DNA of 64,000 nt from Burkholderiales bacterium. GTDB lineage: Bacteria > Pseudomonadota > Gammaproteobacteria > Burkholderiales > Burkholderiaceae_E. The notes below the pieces were generated by a model. It was not told the DNA's origin. It searched no databases and saw nothing but the letters and a program-made list of their open reading frames with translations. Of this stretch, positions 33,059-42,260 are shown one piece after another. The position numbers were made by a program, and so were the translations under genes. The stretch spans positions 62,001 through 126,000 of the forward strand of contig JAPOKJ010000001.1 in the NCBI GenBank assembly GCA_029977705.1, in the 5' to 3' direction. The stretch's first letter is position 1, and every line of letters starts with the position of its first letter.

Positions 33059-34441
33059 TCAGAAGATCTTGCCCGGGTTCAGGATGCCCAGGGGGTCGAG
33101 GCTGCGCTTGAGCGTCTTCATGATCGCCAGTTCCTCGGCCGTGCGCGACAGGTGCAGGTAGTCGCGCTTGATCGTGCCAATGCCGTGCTCGGCCGACACC
33201 GACCCCCGCCACTGGCCCACGGCCGCATACACCAGGTCCTCGATGTCGCGCTCGGGCTGCTCGCCTTCGCAGACCTTGACGCTGATGTGAACGTTGGAAT
33301 CGGCAATGTGACCGAAAAAGATCGTATCCGCAGTGGACCAGCGGGCCCGCAACTGCCGCTTGAGGTCCTCGACAAAAGCCCCGATCGATCCCACCGGGAT
33401 GCTGATGTCGAAGCCGACATGGGGCCAGAAGACTGCGCGGAACTGACCCGATGAATCGCGAACGGCCCAGATGCGCAGCGCCTCGCTCTCCGATTGCGCG
33501 ATCACCGCATCCTCGAGCAGGCCATCTTCCAGGGCGCCGGAGAGCACGCGCTCGAAATGTTCGCGGTCACTGGCCGGCGCGCTGCCCTGCGATTCGATCA
33601 GCACATAGGCCCCGTGCCCATCGGGCAAGGGCTTGGTCAGGTGGGGCAGGCCTGAGGTCATGCGTTCATAGAAGTCCGGCCACATCAGTTCGAAGGCGGA
33701 CAGATGCGCCCCCAGACCGCCGCGCACAAGACCGAGAAGCTTGAGCACGGCGTCGTAATCCTTCAGCGCGCACAGGGCGGTGGATGTGCTCCTGGGCTGT
33801 GGCGAGAGCTTGAGCGCTGCCCGGGTGATGATGCCCAGCGTCCCTTCGCTGCCGATGAACAGCTGCTTGAGATCGTAGCCAGTGTTGTTCTTGAGCATGC
33901 GGTTCAGGTTGCTCAGGATGGTGCCATCGGCCAGCACCACTTCCAGGCCCAGCACCAGATCGCGCGCCATGCCATAGCGCAAGACCCGGTTGCCGCCGGC
34001 ATTGGTGGACAGGTTGCCGCCGACGGTGCAGGTGCCGCGCCCGCCCAGGTCCAGGGGATAGTAAAGACCGCTGGCCCTGGCCGCCTCCTGCACGTCCTGC
34101 ATCGTCGAGCCGGCCCGGGCCACGACGGAACTGGAAGCGATATCGACGTCCTCGATGCCCTTGAGGTGCTCCAGCGACACCAGCACGCAGCCCTCGACCG
34201 GCTTGGCGCCGCCCGCCAGTCCGGTCAGCCCGCCTTGTGGCACCACCGGCACCCGGTACTGGCTGCATAGCTTCATCAGGTTCGACACCTGTGCGGCGGA
34301 ACCGGGCCGAACCCGCGCGAGGGCGGCGCTGCGCGGGGCCACGGTCATCCAGTCCCGGAAGCAGTGCTCGGGAATGTCCGGGCCGATCTCGACCGAACCG
34401 ATGTCGTGTTGCGCCTGCAGCAGGTCGGTGAAGGCTTTCAT
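33059..34441 (-). CDS. FAD-linked oxidase, GlcD/D-2-hydroxyacid dehydrogenase family
   Basis: A 460-residue flavoprotein that oxidises D-lactate, glycolate or another D-2-hydroxy acid. PVVPQGGLTGLAGGAKP and GGNLSTNAGGNRVLRYG belong to the FAD-binding (PCMH) domain; SAEHGIGTIKRDYL is the C-terminal signature of the GlcD/LDHD group. GlcE and GlcF are absent here, so it is more likely a stand-alone enzyme, such as D-lactate or 2-hydroxyglutarate dehydrogenase, than a glycolate oxidase subunit. Confidence 0.9.
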   Translation of the reverse strand: MKAFTDLLQAQHDIGSVEIGPDIPEHCFRDWMTVAPRSAALARVRPGSAAQVSNLMKLCSQYRVPVVPQGGLTGLAGGAKPVEGCVLVSLEHLKGIEDVDIASSSVVARAGSTMQDVQEAARASGLYYPLDLGGRGTCTVGGNLSTNAGGNRVLRYGMARDLVLGLEVVLADGTILSNLNRMLKNNTGYDLKQLFIGSEGTLGIITRAALKLSPQPRSTSTALCALKDYDAVLKLLGLVRGGLGAHLSAFELMWPDFYERMTSGLPHLTKPLPDGHGAYVLIESQGSAPASDREHFERVLSGALEDGLLEDAVIAQSESEALRIWAVRDSSGQFRAVFWPHVGFDISIPVGSIGAFVEDLKRQLRARWSTADTIFFGHIADSNVHISVKVCEGEQPERDIEDLVYAAVGQWRGSVSAEHGIGTIKRDYLHLSRTAEELAIMKTLKRSLDPLGILNPGKIF

Positions 34442-34487
34442 GTGAGGGATCCTTTGCGGCCTTTTCTGGAAGCTTCGGCCCTGACGT

Positions 34488-35441
34488 TCAATGGTCCTGC
34501 CGGCGCCGCGGCCACAGCCCCACCGACAGGGCCGTTCCCGCCAGCACCACGATGCAGCCGAGCACGATCTGCAGCGTGATGGCTTCGCCCAGGTAGAGTG
34601 ATCCGGCGATGATCGCCACCACCGGGCTCATGAAGGTGACCGACATGGTCGGGACGGTGCCGATCTCGCGCAGCAGGCGGAAATACATCAGCATGCCCAG
34701 CCCGGAGCAGAAGATCGCCATGAACAAGGCCTCGCTCCAGGCGCGCAGGCTGGGCCAGTGCAGGGTGCCGGCGGCGGCCTGCGCCTGCCATTGCCAGGCG
34801 GCCCAGGGCATCAGGAACAGGCCGGCCGCGAGCATGGTGCCGGTGGTGGTGGCGACCGGATCGATATGGCCGAGCTGGCGGCGCGAGAAATTGGCGGCGT
34901 AGCCCCACAGCAGGGAGGAGGCCAGGCCGGCACCCACGGCCATCGTCACCCGCAGGCTGCCAGGATCGCCGCGCAGCGACACCTTGCCCCACACCAGGAC
35001 GGTGACGCCAGCCATCCCGAGGACCAGGCCAAGCAGGCGCCAGCCCTGGATACGCTCCTTGAGCAGCAGCCAGGCCAGCACCGCGCCGAACATCGGCGCC
35101 GTGGCGCTCAGGATCGCGGACAGCCCGGCCGACAGGCTCAGCGCGGCCCAGGCAATGAGCATGAACGAGAGCGAGGTGAACAGGGTGCCCTGAACGAGCA
35201 GGGTCTTCCAGTGGATGCGCAGCAGCGGCAGGCCGCCGCGCCAGGCCAGCACCGGCAGCAGCACCAGCGCAGCCAGGGTCATGCGCAGGGTGATCAGCGG
35301 CGCCGGACCGAATTCGGGCACGGCCGAGCGCGTGAACAGGTAGGCCGAGCCCCACAGCAGGGACAGCACCAGCAATTCGATGACATGACGCGGGCGGACC
35401 GTCGGGTGGGGCGTCGGGGGAGAATTTTTCAGGGGATGCAA
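34488..35441 (-). CDS. EamA/DMT family transporter
   Basis: Drug/metabolite-type exporter with ten predicted helices in two EamA repeats (ELLVLSLLWGSAYLFTR at the front and a second copy from about residue 155). No ATG gives the full first helix: the proposed start is TTG 35441 (317 residues), 20 bases after a TATATT box on the same strand. An alternative is a downstream codon that would lose the first helix. Ligand unknown. Divergent to the aldehyde dehydrogenase gene. Confidence 0.82.
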   Translation of the reverse strand: MHPLKNSPPTPHPTVRPRHVIELLVLSLLWGSAYLFTRSAVPEFGPAPLITLRMTLAALVLLPVLAWRGGLPLLRIHWKTLLVQGTLFTSLSFMLIAWAALSLSAGLSAILSATAPMFGAVLAWLLLKERIQGWRLLGLVLGMAGVTVLVWGKVSLRGDPGSLRVTMAVGAGLASSLLWGYAANFSRRQLGHIDPVATTTGTMLAAGLFLMPWAAWQWQAQAAAGTLHWPSLRAWSEALFMAIFCSGLGMLMYFRLLREIGTVPTMSVTFMSPVVAIIAGSLYLGEAITLQIVLGCIVVLAGTALSVGLWPRRRQDH

Positions 35442-35460
35442 TCCAGTGCCAGGTGCGGGC

Positions 35461-35466
35461 AATATA
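35461..35466 (-). promoter_or_regulatory. -10 TATATT of the EamA gene
   Basis: TATATT on the minus strand, about 20 bases before the proposed TTG start. It supports transcription starting near 35454 and so the unusual TTG start. No matching -35 was identified. Confidence 0.4.
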
Positions 35467-35652
35467 CTCCGGGGCGTTGCCCATGCGCGCCGGCCGTGCC
35501 GGTGGCGGGCCGATCGGTCCGGGATGTCGCAGCAGTGACAGCCCCCCGGACCCGACCCGGGTGACAATGGCAGGTGTTTCCGGCGCCGCCCCTGCGATCC
35601 GCGGGCAGTCCCGGATGACCCGACGAACATTTTCAACAAGCGAGGCAAGACA

Positions 35653-37086
35653 ATGGTTCAACGCATGAAGTTCTACATCGACGGCGCCTGGGTCGATCCG
35701 GTGACGCCCAAGAGCCGTCCGGTCGTCAATCCGGCCACCGAGCAGCCGATGTATGACATCGCCCTGGGCTCGGCCGCCGACGTCGACAAGGCCGTCCAGG
35801 CCGCCCGCCGTGCCTTCGAGACCTTCTCGCAGACCAGCCGCGAAGAGCGCATGGCCCTGCTGGCGCGCATCATCGAGGTCTACAAGTCGCGTGCCAAGGA
35901 CCTGGGCGCCGCCATCTCCGACGAGATGGGTGCACCCCTGGGCTTTGCCGAGAAGTTCCAGGTCGGTGCCGGCCTGGGCCACATCGTTTCCACGCTGGAC
36001 GTGCTCAAGACCTATCCCTTCGAGGAGCAGATGGGCTCGGCCATGGTGGTGCGCGAGCCGATCGGCGTGGTCGGCATGATCACCCCCTGGAACTGGCCGA
36101 TGAACCAGATCACCTGCAAGGTGGCGCCCGCCCTGGCCGCCGGTTGCACGATGATCATGAAGCCCTCGGAGTACACCCCGAGTTCGGCCCTGATCTTCGC
36201 CGAGATCCTGCATGAGGCCGGCGTGCCGGCCGGTGTCTTCAACCTCATCAACGGCCTGGGCCCGGATGTGGGCGCCGCGATGAGCGACCATCCCGGCATC
36301 GACATGATGTCCTTCACCGGTTCGACCCGTGCCGGCATCGATGTCGCTCAGCGCTCGGCGGTCACCGTCAAGCGTGTCAGTCAGGAACTGGGCGGCAAGT
36401 CGCCCAACATCATCCTGGACGATGCCGATTTCCCGAAGGCCGTGGCCACCGGTATCGGCAGCGTGTTCATGAACTCGGGCCAGTCCTGCAATGCGCCCAC
36501 CCGCATGCTGGTGCCGCAGTCGCGCATGAACGAAGTCATCGAGATCGCCAAGGCCGCTGGCGCCAAGGCCAAGGCCGGTGACCCGCGCGGTGCCGACACC
36601 ACGATGGGCCCGGTGGTCAACGAGACCCAGTGGAACAAGATCCAGGCCCTGCTCAACAAGGGCGTGGAAGAAGGCGCCACCGTGGTGGTGGGCGGCCCCG
36701 GCCGTCCCGAGGGCATCAGCAAGGGCTTCTATGTCAAGCCCACGATCTTTGCCAATGTCACCAACACCATGACCGTGGCCCGCGACGAGATCTTCGGACC
36801 GGTGCTGGTCATCATGGGCTACAAGGACGAGGCCGAAGCGGTGGCGATTGCCAACGACACGCCTTACGGCCTGGCCGGCTATGTGTCGGGTGGCTCGATC
36901 GATCGCGTGCGCGCGGTGGCCCGCAAGATCCGCGCCGGCAACGTCAACCTGAACGGCGTGCCCAACGAGCGCACGGCACCCTTCGGCGGCTACAAGCAGT
37001 CGGGCAACGGCCGCGAGTGGGGCAAGTTCGGCCTGGAGGAGTATCTCGAGGTCAAGGCCATCGCCGGTTTCGGCGTGGCCGCCTGA
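35653..37086 (+). CDS. NAD(P)-dependent aldehyde dehydrogenase
   Basis: Aldehyde dehydrogenase superfamily enzyme of 477 residues. MITPWNWPMNQITCKVAPAL and PSEYTPSSAL bind the cofactor, TGSTRAG follows, Glu245 in QELGGKSPN is the general base and Cys279 in NSGQSCNAP the nucleophile. The final blocks are RDEIFGPVLVIM and GYKQSGNGREWGKFG. Substrate not predictable; related proteins act on simple aliphatic or aromatic aldehydes. Divergent to the EamA exporter, it ends in a strong hairpin terminator. Confidence 0.93.
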   Translation: MVQRMKFYIDGAWVDPVTPKSRPVVNPATEQPMYDIALGSAADVDKAVQAARRAFETFSQTSREERMALLARIIEVYKSRAKDLGAAISDEMGAPLGFAEKFQVGAGLGHIVSTLDVLKTYPFEEQMGSAMVVREPIGVVGMITPWNWPMNQITCKVAPALAAGCTMIMKPSEYTPSSALIFAEILHEAGVPAGVFNLINGLGPDVGAAMSDHPGIDMMSFTGSTRAGIDVAQRSAVTVKRVSQELGGKSPNIILDDADFPKAVATGIGSVFMNSGQSCNAPTRMLVPQSRMNEVIEIAKAAGAKAKAGDPRGADTTMGPVVNETQWNKIQALLNKGVEEGATVVVGGPGRPEGISKGFYVKPTIFANVTNTMTVARDEIFGPVLVIMGYKDEAEAVAIANDTPYGLAGYVSGGSIDRVRAVARKIRAGNVNLNGVPNERTAPFGGYKQSGNGREWGKFGLEEYLEVKAIAGFGVAA

Positions 37087-37108
37087 GCCCGGGGCTGAGG
37101 CCTTCAGG

Positions 37109-37132
37109 AGGGCGCCTTCGGGCGCCCTTTTT
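37109..37132 (+). terminator. Intrinsic terminator after the aldehyde dehydrogenase
   Basis: AGGGCGCC and GGCGCCCT form a perfect 8-base stem with a TTCG loop, then TTTT. It is 22 bases past the stop and separates this transcript from the convergent photolyase gene. Confidence 0.92.
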
Positions 37133-37183
37133 CATTGCGGCAAGGCGGCGCCCGAAGCTTCTGGGGGCTTGTTCATCACATCC

Positions 37184-38740
37184 TCAGAACAACCGGCCCT
37201 GGTCTTCGTCCTCTTGCGCCGGCCGCGCCGTTGCGCGCGCTGGTGCCCGCCTGCCCGCAGGTGGCCGTCCGCTTTTGCCCGAGGGCGGCAGCCCGCTCTT
37301 GCGCGAGCCATGACGTTCCTGGATCTTCTGCGCCTCTTCGCGGGCCGGCCCGCTGCGCCGCATGGGATAGAGCCGCTCGCGCGCTGCCCGCATCGCCTCG
37401 CGCTCGTCGACGATCGGTACCGGGTAGTCGGCACTGCCGTACTCGGGAATCCAGCGCCGGATGTACAGGCCCTGCGGATCGTGATCGGCGGCCTGCTTGC
37501 TGGGTGAATAGATGCGCAGGGTATTGATGCCGGTGGTGCCGGACTGCATCTGCATCTGGCTCCAGTGGATGCCGGGTTCGAAGTCCAGGAATTGGCGCGC
37601 CAGGAACAGGCCGGGTGCGCGCCAGTGCAGCCACAGGTGATACGACGCGAAGCTGACCAGCAGGGCGCGCATCCGGAAATTCAGCCAGCCGGTGGCGCAC
37701 AGCTGGCGCATGCAGGCATCGACCATCGGATAGCCGGTGCGCCCCTGCATCCAGGCCTGCAGGCGCGCCTCGGCGGCCGAGTCCATGGGCAGGCCATCGC
37801 CCGGACGCAGGCCATCGGCGCTGCGTGCAAAGTTGCGCCATTCGATGTCGGGTTCGTCCTCCAGTTTCTGGATGAAGTGGCAATGCCAGCGCAGCCGCGC
37901 AGCAAAGCCGCGCAGGTCATGGGCCAGGGCCCGGTCCTCGCTGGTCTTGATGCGCTGCTCGGTCAGCTGATGCACCTGGCGCATCGAGATCGTGCCGTAG
38001 GCCAGATGCGCGGACAGTCGGCTGCAACCTTCCTCGGCGCTCAGCGGGCTGGACAGGTTGCGGCGATAGCCGCGCGCGCGGCCATCCAGAAAACGGGCCA
38101 GACCTTCATGGGCAGCCGCCTCGCCGGCAGCAGGCTGCGGGCCGCCGGGGTCGGACAGGCCCAGCGCGCGCAGCGCAGGCAAGGCATCATCCGACAACCA
38201 CCCTGAGGGGGCCTTGAAGTGCAGGGGCCTTGGCACCATGGGGGCATCCATGCGCTGCTGCCAGCGGCCGGCCCAGCCGCGCCGCTCCTTCAGGCGTCGC
38301 ACCACGCCGCTCTGCGGCCATTCCTGCCAATGCACGCCCTGCAGCCTGCACCAGTGTGCGACCGCCTTGTCGCGGGCATAGCTCCAGCCAGGTCCGGTTT
38401 CCTCGTGGCTGAGCAGGTGGGTGAAATCAAACTGTGCCCGCAACTGCGCCAGGACCTGCACCGCCTCGCCGTGCCGGACCAGCAGGGGCATGCCGCGCTC
38501 GGCCAGTGCCCGCGCCAGCGGGGCCAGGCACTTGAGCAGCCAGTCCACCTGTCGCGGATGGCACTCGGGACTGCTCAACCATTGCGGTTCGATGATGACC
38601 AGGCCCAGCGCGGCCCCGGCCCGCTGCGCCTGATGCAGCGGCGCGTGATCGTGCAGGCGCAGGTCGCGCTTGAACCAGACCACGGCGCGGCCCCCGGGAA
38701 AAGTCAGGGCATCCGTTGCGCGGACGGCGTTGTCCGTCAT
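37184..38740 (-). CDS. phr: Deoxyribodipyrimidine photolyase (cryptochrome/photolyase class I)
   Basis: Light-driven repair enzyme of 518 residues. The N-terminal antenna domain (AVVWFKRDLRLHDHAPL) is followed by the FAD-binding domain with LSAHLAYGTIS, the WHCHFIQKLEDEPDIEWR block, GRTGYPMVDACMRQL, TGWLNFRMRALLVSF and the electron-transfer Trp region. A Lys/Arg/Pro-rich tail of about 40 residues (SRKSGLPPSGK and following) extends past the usual C-terminus. Its start overlaps the stop of the iron-sulfur photolyase gene by ATGA, so the two are coupled. Confidence 0.92.
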   Translation of the reverse strand: MTDNAVRATDALTFPGGRAVVWFKRDLRLHDHAPLHQAQRAGAALGLVIIEPQWLSSPECHPRQVDWLLKCLAPLARALAERGMPLLVRHGEAVQVLAQLRAQFDFTHLLSHEETGPGWSYARDKAVAHWCRLQGVHWQEWPQSGVVRRLKERRGWAGRWQQRMDAPMVPRPLHFKAPSGWLSDDALPALRALGLSDPGGPQPAAGEAAAHEGLARFLDGRARGYRRNLSSPLSAEEGCSRLSAHLAYGTISMRQVHQLTEQRIKTSEDRALAHDLRGFAARLRWHCHFIQKLEDEPDIEWRNFARSADGLRPGDGLPMDSAAEARLQAWMQGRTGYPMVDACMRQLCATGWLNFRMRALLVSFASYHLWLHWRAPGLFLARQFLDFEPGIHWSQMQMQSGTTGINTLRIYSPSKQAADHDPQGLYIRRWIPEYGSADYPVPIVDEREAMRAARERLYPMRRSGPAREEAQKIQERHGSRKSGLPPSGKSGRPPAGRRAPARATARPAQEDEDQGRLF

Positions 38741-40320
38741 GAGGCGCTGCCTGCCTCGCGCGGATTGGCGCAGCCCGTCACCTCGCCGCGGCGGATCGCC
38801 GCCGCGCGTTCACTCACCGCCTGGCGCTGCGGCGCATCCAGCCGCTTCAGATTGCGCACCTGCAGGCTCATGCGTGCATTGCCGGCCAGCATCGCCTCAT
38901 GGCGCATCAGGAAGTCCCAGTACAGGGTGGTGAAGGGGCAGGCCGCATCGCCCGTGCTCAGCGCCGGATCGAAGCGGCAGCCCTTGCAGTACGGGCTCAT
39001 GCGCTGAATGTAGCGGCCGGTGGCGATATACGGTTTGCTGGCCATCAGCCCGCCATCGGCGTACTGGCTCATGCCCAGGGTGTTGGGCAGTTCCACCCAT
39101 TCGACTGCATCGACATACACCGCCAGATACCATTCATGGACCTGTCGCGGTGCCACGCCCAGCAGCAAGGCATACAGGCCGGTCACCATCAGGCGCTGGA
39201 TGTGATGGGCATAGCCCTGGGCGAGGGTCTGGGTGATCACCTCGCGCAGGCAGGCCATGTCGGTGTCACCGCTCCAGAACCAGGCGGGCAGGTCCTGCTG
39301 CGCATCGAGCCCGTTCATCTCCAGATACCCGGGCATGCGCGTCCAGTAGATGCCGCGTACATACTCGCGCCAGCCCAGGATCTGGCGCACGAAGCCCTCG
39401 ACCGCGGCCAGGGGCGCCGAACCATCCTGATGGGCCCGGATGGCCGCGGCCACTACCTCGCGCGGATGCAGCAGCTTCAGGTTCATCGCGGCGGCCAGAT
39501 GGGCGTGGTAGAGCCAGGGCTCCCCCAGCCACATCGCATCCTGCCAGGCGCCAAACAGGGGCAGCCGTTCCCGGACGAAGCGTTCGAGTGCGGACAGGGC
39601 TTGTTCGCGGGTGACCGGCCAGGCAAATGGCGCGGTGTCGCCGGGGTGCCTTGCAAAGCGCTCATGAACCAGACGGATGACCTCGCGGGTGATCGCATCG
39701 GGCTCGAACAGGGCCCGTGCGGGAACGGGGCCCGGCCCGCTCTTGCCAAAGGCCTCGCGGTTGTCGCTGTCGAAATTCCAGCGGCCGCCCAGGGGTTGGT
39801 CGCCGTCCATGAGGATGTCGTGGCGACGGCGTTGCTCCCGGTAGAAGAACTCCATGCGCAGGCCGCGCCGGCCCTTGGCCCAGGCTGCGAACTCGCGCAC
39901 GGTGCAGAAAAAATGCCGGTCCTCGCGCACCTGCAAGGGGATGTTGCTGGTGCGGGCCAGGGTGCGCAGGTCCTCGAGCACGCGCCAGTCGCCGGGCGCC
40001 GTGACGATGAGCTGGGCGGGCTGAAGGCGGGCCACGGCCGCCTGCCATTGCGCCAGCAGGCTGCTTCCGGGGGCCGTATCGTCCAGGCGGAGGTAGTGCA
40101 GCGGGCGGCCTGCCTCGCGCAGGGCCTGCGCGAAGTGCCGCATCGCCGCCAGGAACATCACGATGCGCTGCTTGGCCGACCAGGGCTGGGTGGATTCCTG
40201 CTCGGCCTCCACCATCAGCACGGCGTCGCGGGTGGCATCGAAATCATCGAAGGCGCTGGCCTGCAGGTCGAGCTGGTCGCCCAGCACGATCACGAGGTGC
40301 CTTGGGGAAGATGCGGTCAT
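38737..40320 (-). CDS. Iron-sulfur bacterial cryptochrome/(6-4) photolyase-like protein (FeS-BCP, PhrB-type)
   Basis: A 527-residue protein of the FeS-BCP branch, known from Agrobacterium PhrB and Rhodobacter CryB. ATG 40320 is the start. Cluster ligands are Cys357 (DMACLRE), Cys445, Cys448 and Cys461 (PYCKGCRF and AACPF), each seven residues after PhrB Cys350, Cys438, Cys441 and Cys454, and the C-x2-C-x12-C spacing is identical. FAD contacts include QILGWREYVRG and NTLGMSQYADGG. It may repair (6-4) photoproducts or work as a blue-light sensor. Confidence 0.93.
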   Translation of the reverse strand: MTASSPRHLVIVLGDQLDLQASAFDDFDATRDAVLMVEAEQESTQPWSAKQRIVMFLAAMRHFAQALREAGRPLHYLRLDDTAPGSSLLAQWQAAVARLQPAQLIVTAPGDWRVLEDLRTLARTSNIPLQVREDRHFFCTVREFAAWAKGRRGLRMEFFYREQRRRHDILMDGDQPLGGRWNFDSDNREAFGKSGPGPVPARALFEPDAITREVIRLVHERFARHPGDTAPFAWPVTREQALSALERFVRERLPLFGAWQDAMWLGEPWLYHAHLAAAMNLKLLHPREVVAAAIRAHQDGSAPLAAVEGFVRQILGWREYVRGIYWTRMPGYLEMNGLDAQQDLPAWFWSGDTDMACLREVITQTLAQGYAHHIQRLMVTGLYALLLGVAPRQVHEWYLAVYVDAVEWVELPNTLGMSQYADGGLMASKPYIATGRYIQRMSPYCKGCRFDPALSTGDAACPFTTLYWDFLMRHEAMLAGNARMSLQVRNLKRLDAPQRQAVSERAAAIRRGEVTGCANPREAGSAS

Positions 40321-40417
40321 GGAGGGCTCACAGAAGACCAGCAGGGTAGCCGCAAGCCCGGTATCGCCGTCCAATGACCCCACGCGGCCTGCGCATTGCG
40401 GCGCCTGCGAGCCCGCC

Positions 40418-40470
40418 CGGATCAGCCCGGCTCGGGTTGGCTCAGATCGGATCAGACCGGATCAGGCCGG
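40418..40470. repeat. Short imperfect GGATCAG repeats
   Basis: GGATCAGACC (40449-40458) and GGATCAGGCC (40459-40468) are adjacent 10-base units; a third GGATCAG copy begins near 40419, with a partial CAGATC between. The array runs into the last codon of the PhoD-like gene. No function is evident. Confidence 0.5.
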
Positions 40471-42075
40471 CCGGGGCAGCTCGACGGTATGAAAGGGCTC
40501 CAGGCTGTCGATGGCCTCGGGCGGCTGCGTCTTGCGATCCCACTTGAACATGCGCAGCACGATCCTGTCCGGCGTGAAGTCGGCCAGCGTGAAGCCATGC
40601 TGCTCGACCGGCTTGACCCATTCCTCCATCGTCAGGTGCAGCGAGGGCTGGGGCAGCACCTTGCGGATGCCCGAGGGCCAGCCGCTTTCGCTGGTGCCGA
40701 TGGTCCCCACCAGCATCGCGATCACCGGATTGGCCGACAGGTCGATGCTGCCGGTGCGCAGCATCCTGCCGATGGCGCTGGCATGAAGGTCGCCGCTGAC
40801 CACCAGGGGCACACGGCCCCGCATCGCCGACATCGCCTTCATCAGGCGGTCATGCTGCTTGACCCAGCCGGCCTGCCAGTAGGGCTTGGGCGTGTCCAGT
40901 GACAGCTTGCCGTCGCCACCGAGCACATCGGGATACCACTCGCCCCATTTGCCGGCGGTCCAGCCCGGCGGGTTGGAGGGCACGTTGACCACATGCGCCA
41001 CGTCGCTGGCGGCCATGCGCGACTTGAGCCAGTCCTCGACGGTGTCCTCGAGAAAGACGGCCGAGGGACCGGCCATGGTCATGGTGCTGCGCACGCTGTA
41101 CAGCAGCATCTCCAGCAACTGCCCATAACGCAGGGTGCCGAAGCTTTCGGAATAGCCCTGGTCGCGGCCGCCGGCGCTCGATCCTGGCAGGCCGGTTGGC
41201 CGATGGGTATCGGGCAGAAATTCCGGGTAGTACATCTGCTGCGTCACGCGGGCGGCCTGGCGCATGAAGTGATCGGCCGGAAAGGTGACGACGCTGTCGA
41301 AGGCGTCGTCGTTCTCATAGTAGTCGTGATCGTCCTGGATGAAGAACACCGGGGTCGAGCGAAAGTCGGTGCCATAGACCGGTACGATCTGCGGTCCCGC
41401 CGACTTCTTGATGAAGGCCTCATTGCGGGTGCCCAGCATGGCGGCGTTGCGATCGGGCAGGCCGGCGATGGACTGGGCGACCTCGGACTGCCCGAGACGC
41501 CTGGCGGTCAGGGGAGAGCGCAGGTCCCAGTACACATGGTCGCCATTGGCAATCGCCGCATCGGGCTTGAAGGACAGGCCTCTGCGCAGCAGGCGGTTGC
41601 GCAGCGCCGTGGGCAGAAAGCCGTGCGCTTCATGACCCCCGGCGCAGGTAAAGAGCAGCACGCGCGCCTTGTCCGGCCTCGCCTCAGGTGCCGGGAAGGT
41701 GGCCAGATCCCAGGGCGGGCACAAGGCGGTGCCACCCCCGGCCCCACCGCTGAAAAGACCCAGCCGGTAGCTTTGGCCAGGCGACAGGCCCTTGGCATGA
41801 AATTGCCAGAACTCGCCTTGCGAGTCGGTCATCTGGCCGGGCACGGTGCGTCGTCCCAGCCGCAGCACGGGCGCTTGCTTCAGGGGCGCGGCAAAGGAGG
41901 CCTTGATCAGGATCTCGCGGTCACTTGCGGTGGGCAGCAGGTGGCGCAGGCTGCCCGCCTGCCACGGCTCGCCGGCAGCGCCCGGGGCGGTGCCCTGACG
42001 GGCTGTGACCGAGGGTGACAGGCTGCCGGTGATGGCGCCTGCGGCACCGGACTGGACGAATTGGCGACGCTTCAT
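40462..42075 (-). CDS. PhoD-like metallophosphatase, Tat-exported
   Basis: Phosphodiesterase/phosphatase of the PhoD family, 537 residues. The leader begins MKRRQFVQSGAAGAIT, a twin-arginine signal consistent with export by TatABC. Metal-site motifs in order are LLFTCAGGHEAHGF, IANGDHVYWD, FIQDDHDYYEND and VVSGDLHASAIGRM. These fit the calcium/iron type PhoD center, but this is a distant branch. Divergent to an acyl-CoA dehydrogenase operon. Two PhoA-like enzymes lie elsewhere in the window, so this is a third secreted phosphatase. Confidence 0.87.
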   Translation of the reverse strand: MKRRQFVQSGAAGAITGSLSPSVTARQGTAPGAAGEPWQAGSLRHLLPTASDREILIKASFAAPLKQAPVLRLGRRTVPGQMTDSQGEFWQFHAKGLSPGQSYRLGLFSGGAGGGTALCPPWDLATFPAPEARPDKARVLLFTCAGGHEAHGFLPTALRNRLLRRGLSFKPDAAIANGDHVYWDLRSPLTARRLGQSEVAQSIAGLPDRNAAMLGTRNEAFIKKSAGPQIVPVYGTDFRSTPVFFIQDDHDYYENDDAFDSVVTFPADHFMRQAARVTQQMYYPEFLPDTHRPTGLPGSSAGGRDQGYSESFGTLRYGQLLEMLLYSVRSTMTMAGPSAVFLEDTVEDWLKSRMAASDVAHVVNVPSNPPGWTAGKWGEWYPDVLGGDGKLSLDTPKPYWQAGWVKQHDRLMKAMSAMRGRVPLVVSGDLHASAIGRMLRTGSIDLSANPVIAMLVGTIGTSESGWPSGIRKVLPQPSLHLTMEEWVKPVEQHGFTLADFTPDRIVLRMFKWDRKTQPPEAIDSLEPFHTVELPRPA

Positions 42076-42260
42076 GGGGGTCCTCGCAAGCGGTGTGGTG
42101 GGAGCGCGGTAAGGCTGCCAGTCTGCACCGGCCCGGGACCGGGATGTGATGCACCGCGCCTCAATTCGGCACGCGCCAAGCAGCGCCGGTCCAAGTTCGC
42201 TACCCTTTTCCGGTGGCCGCCACGGGTCACGCCTGGCCCGACCCTGACAAAGGACCCTTC

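Noticed and set aside
38899-40377. A 492-codon plus-strand open frame over the FeS-BCP gene
   Set aside because: Reverse-strand shadow of a gene with all its iron-sulfur ligands in place.
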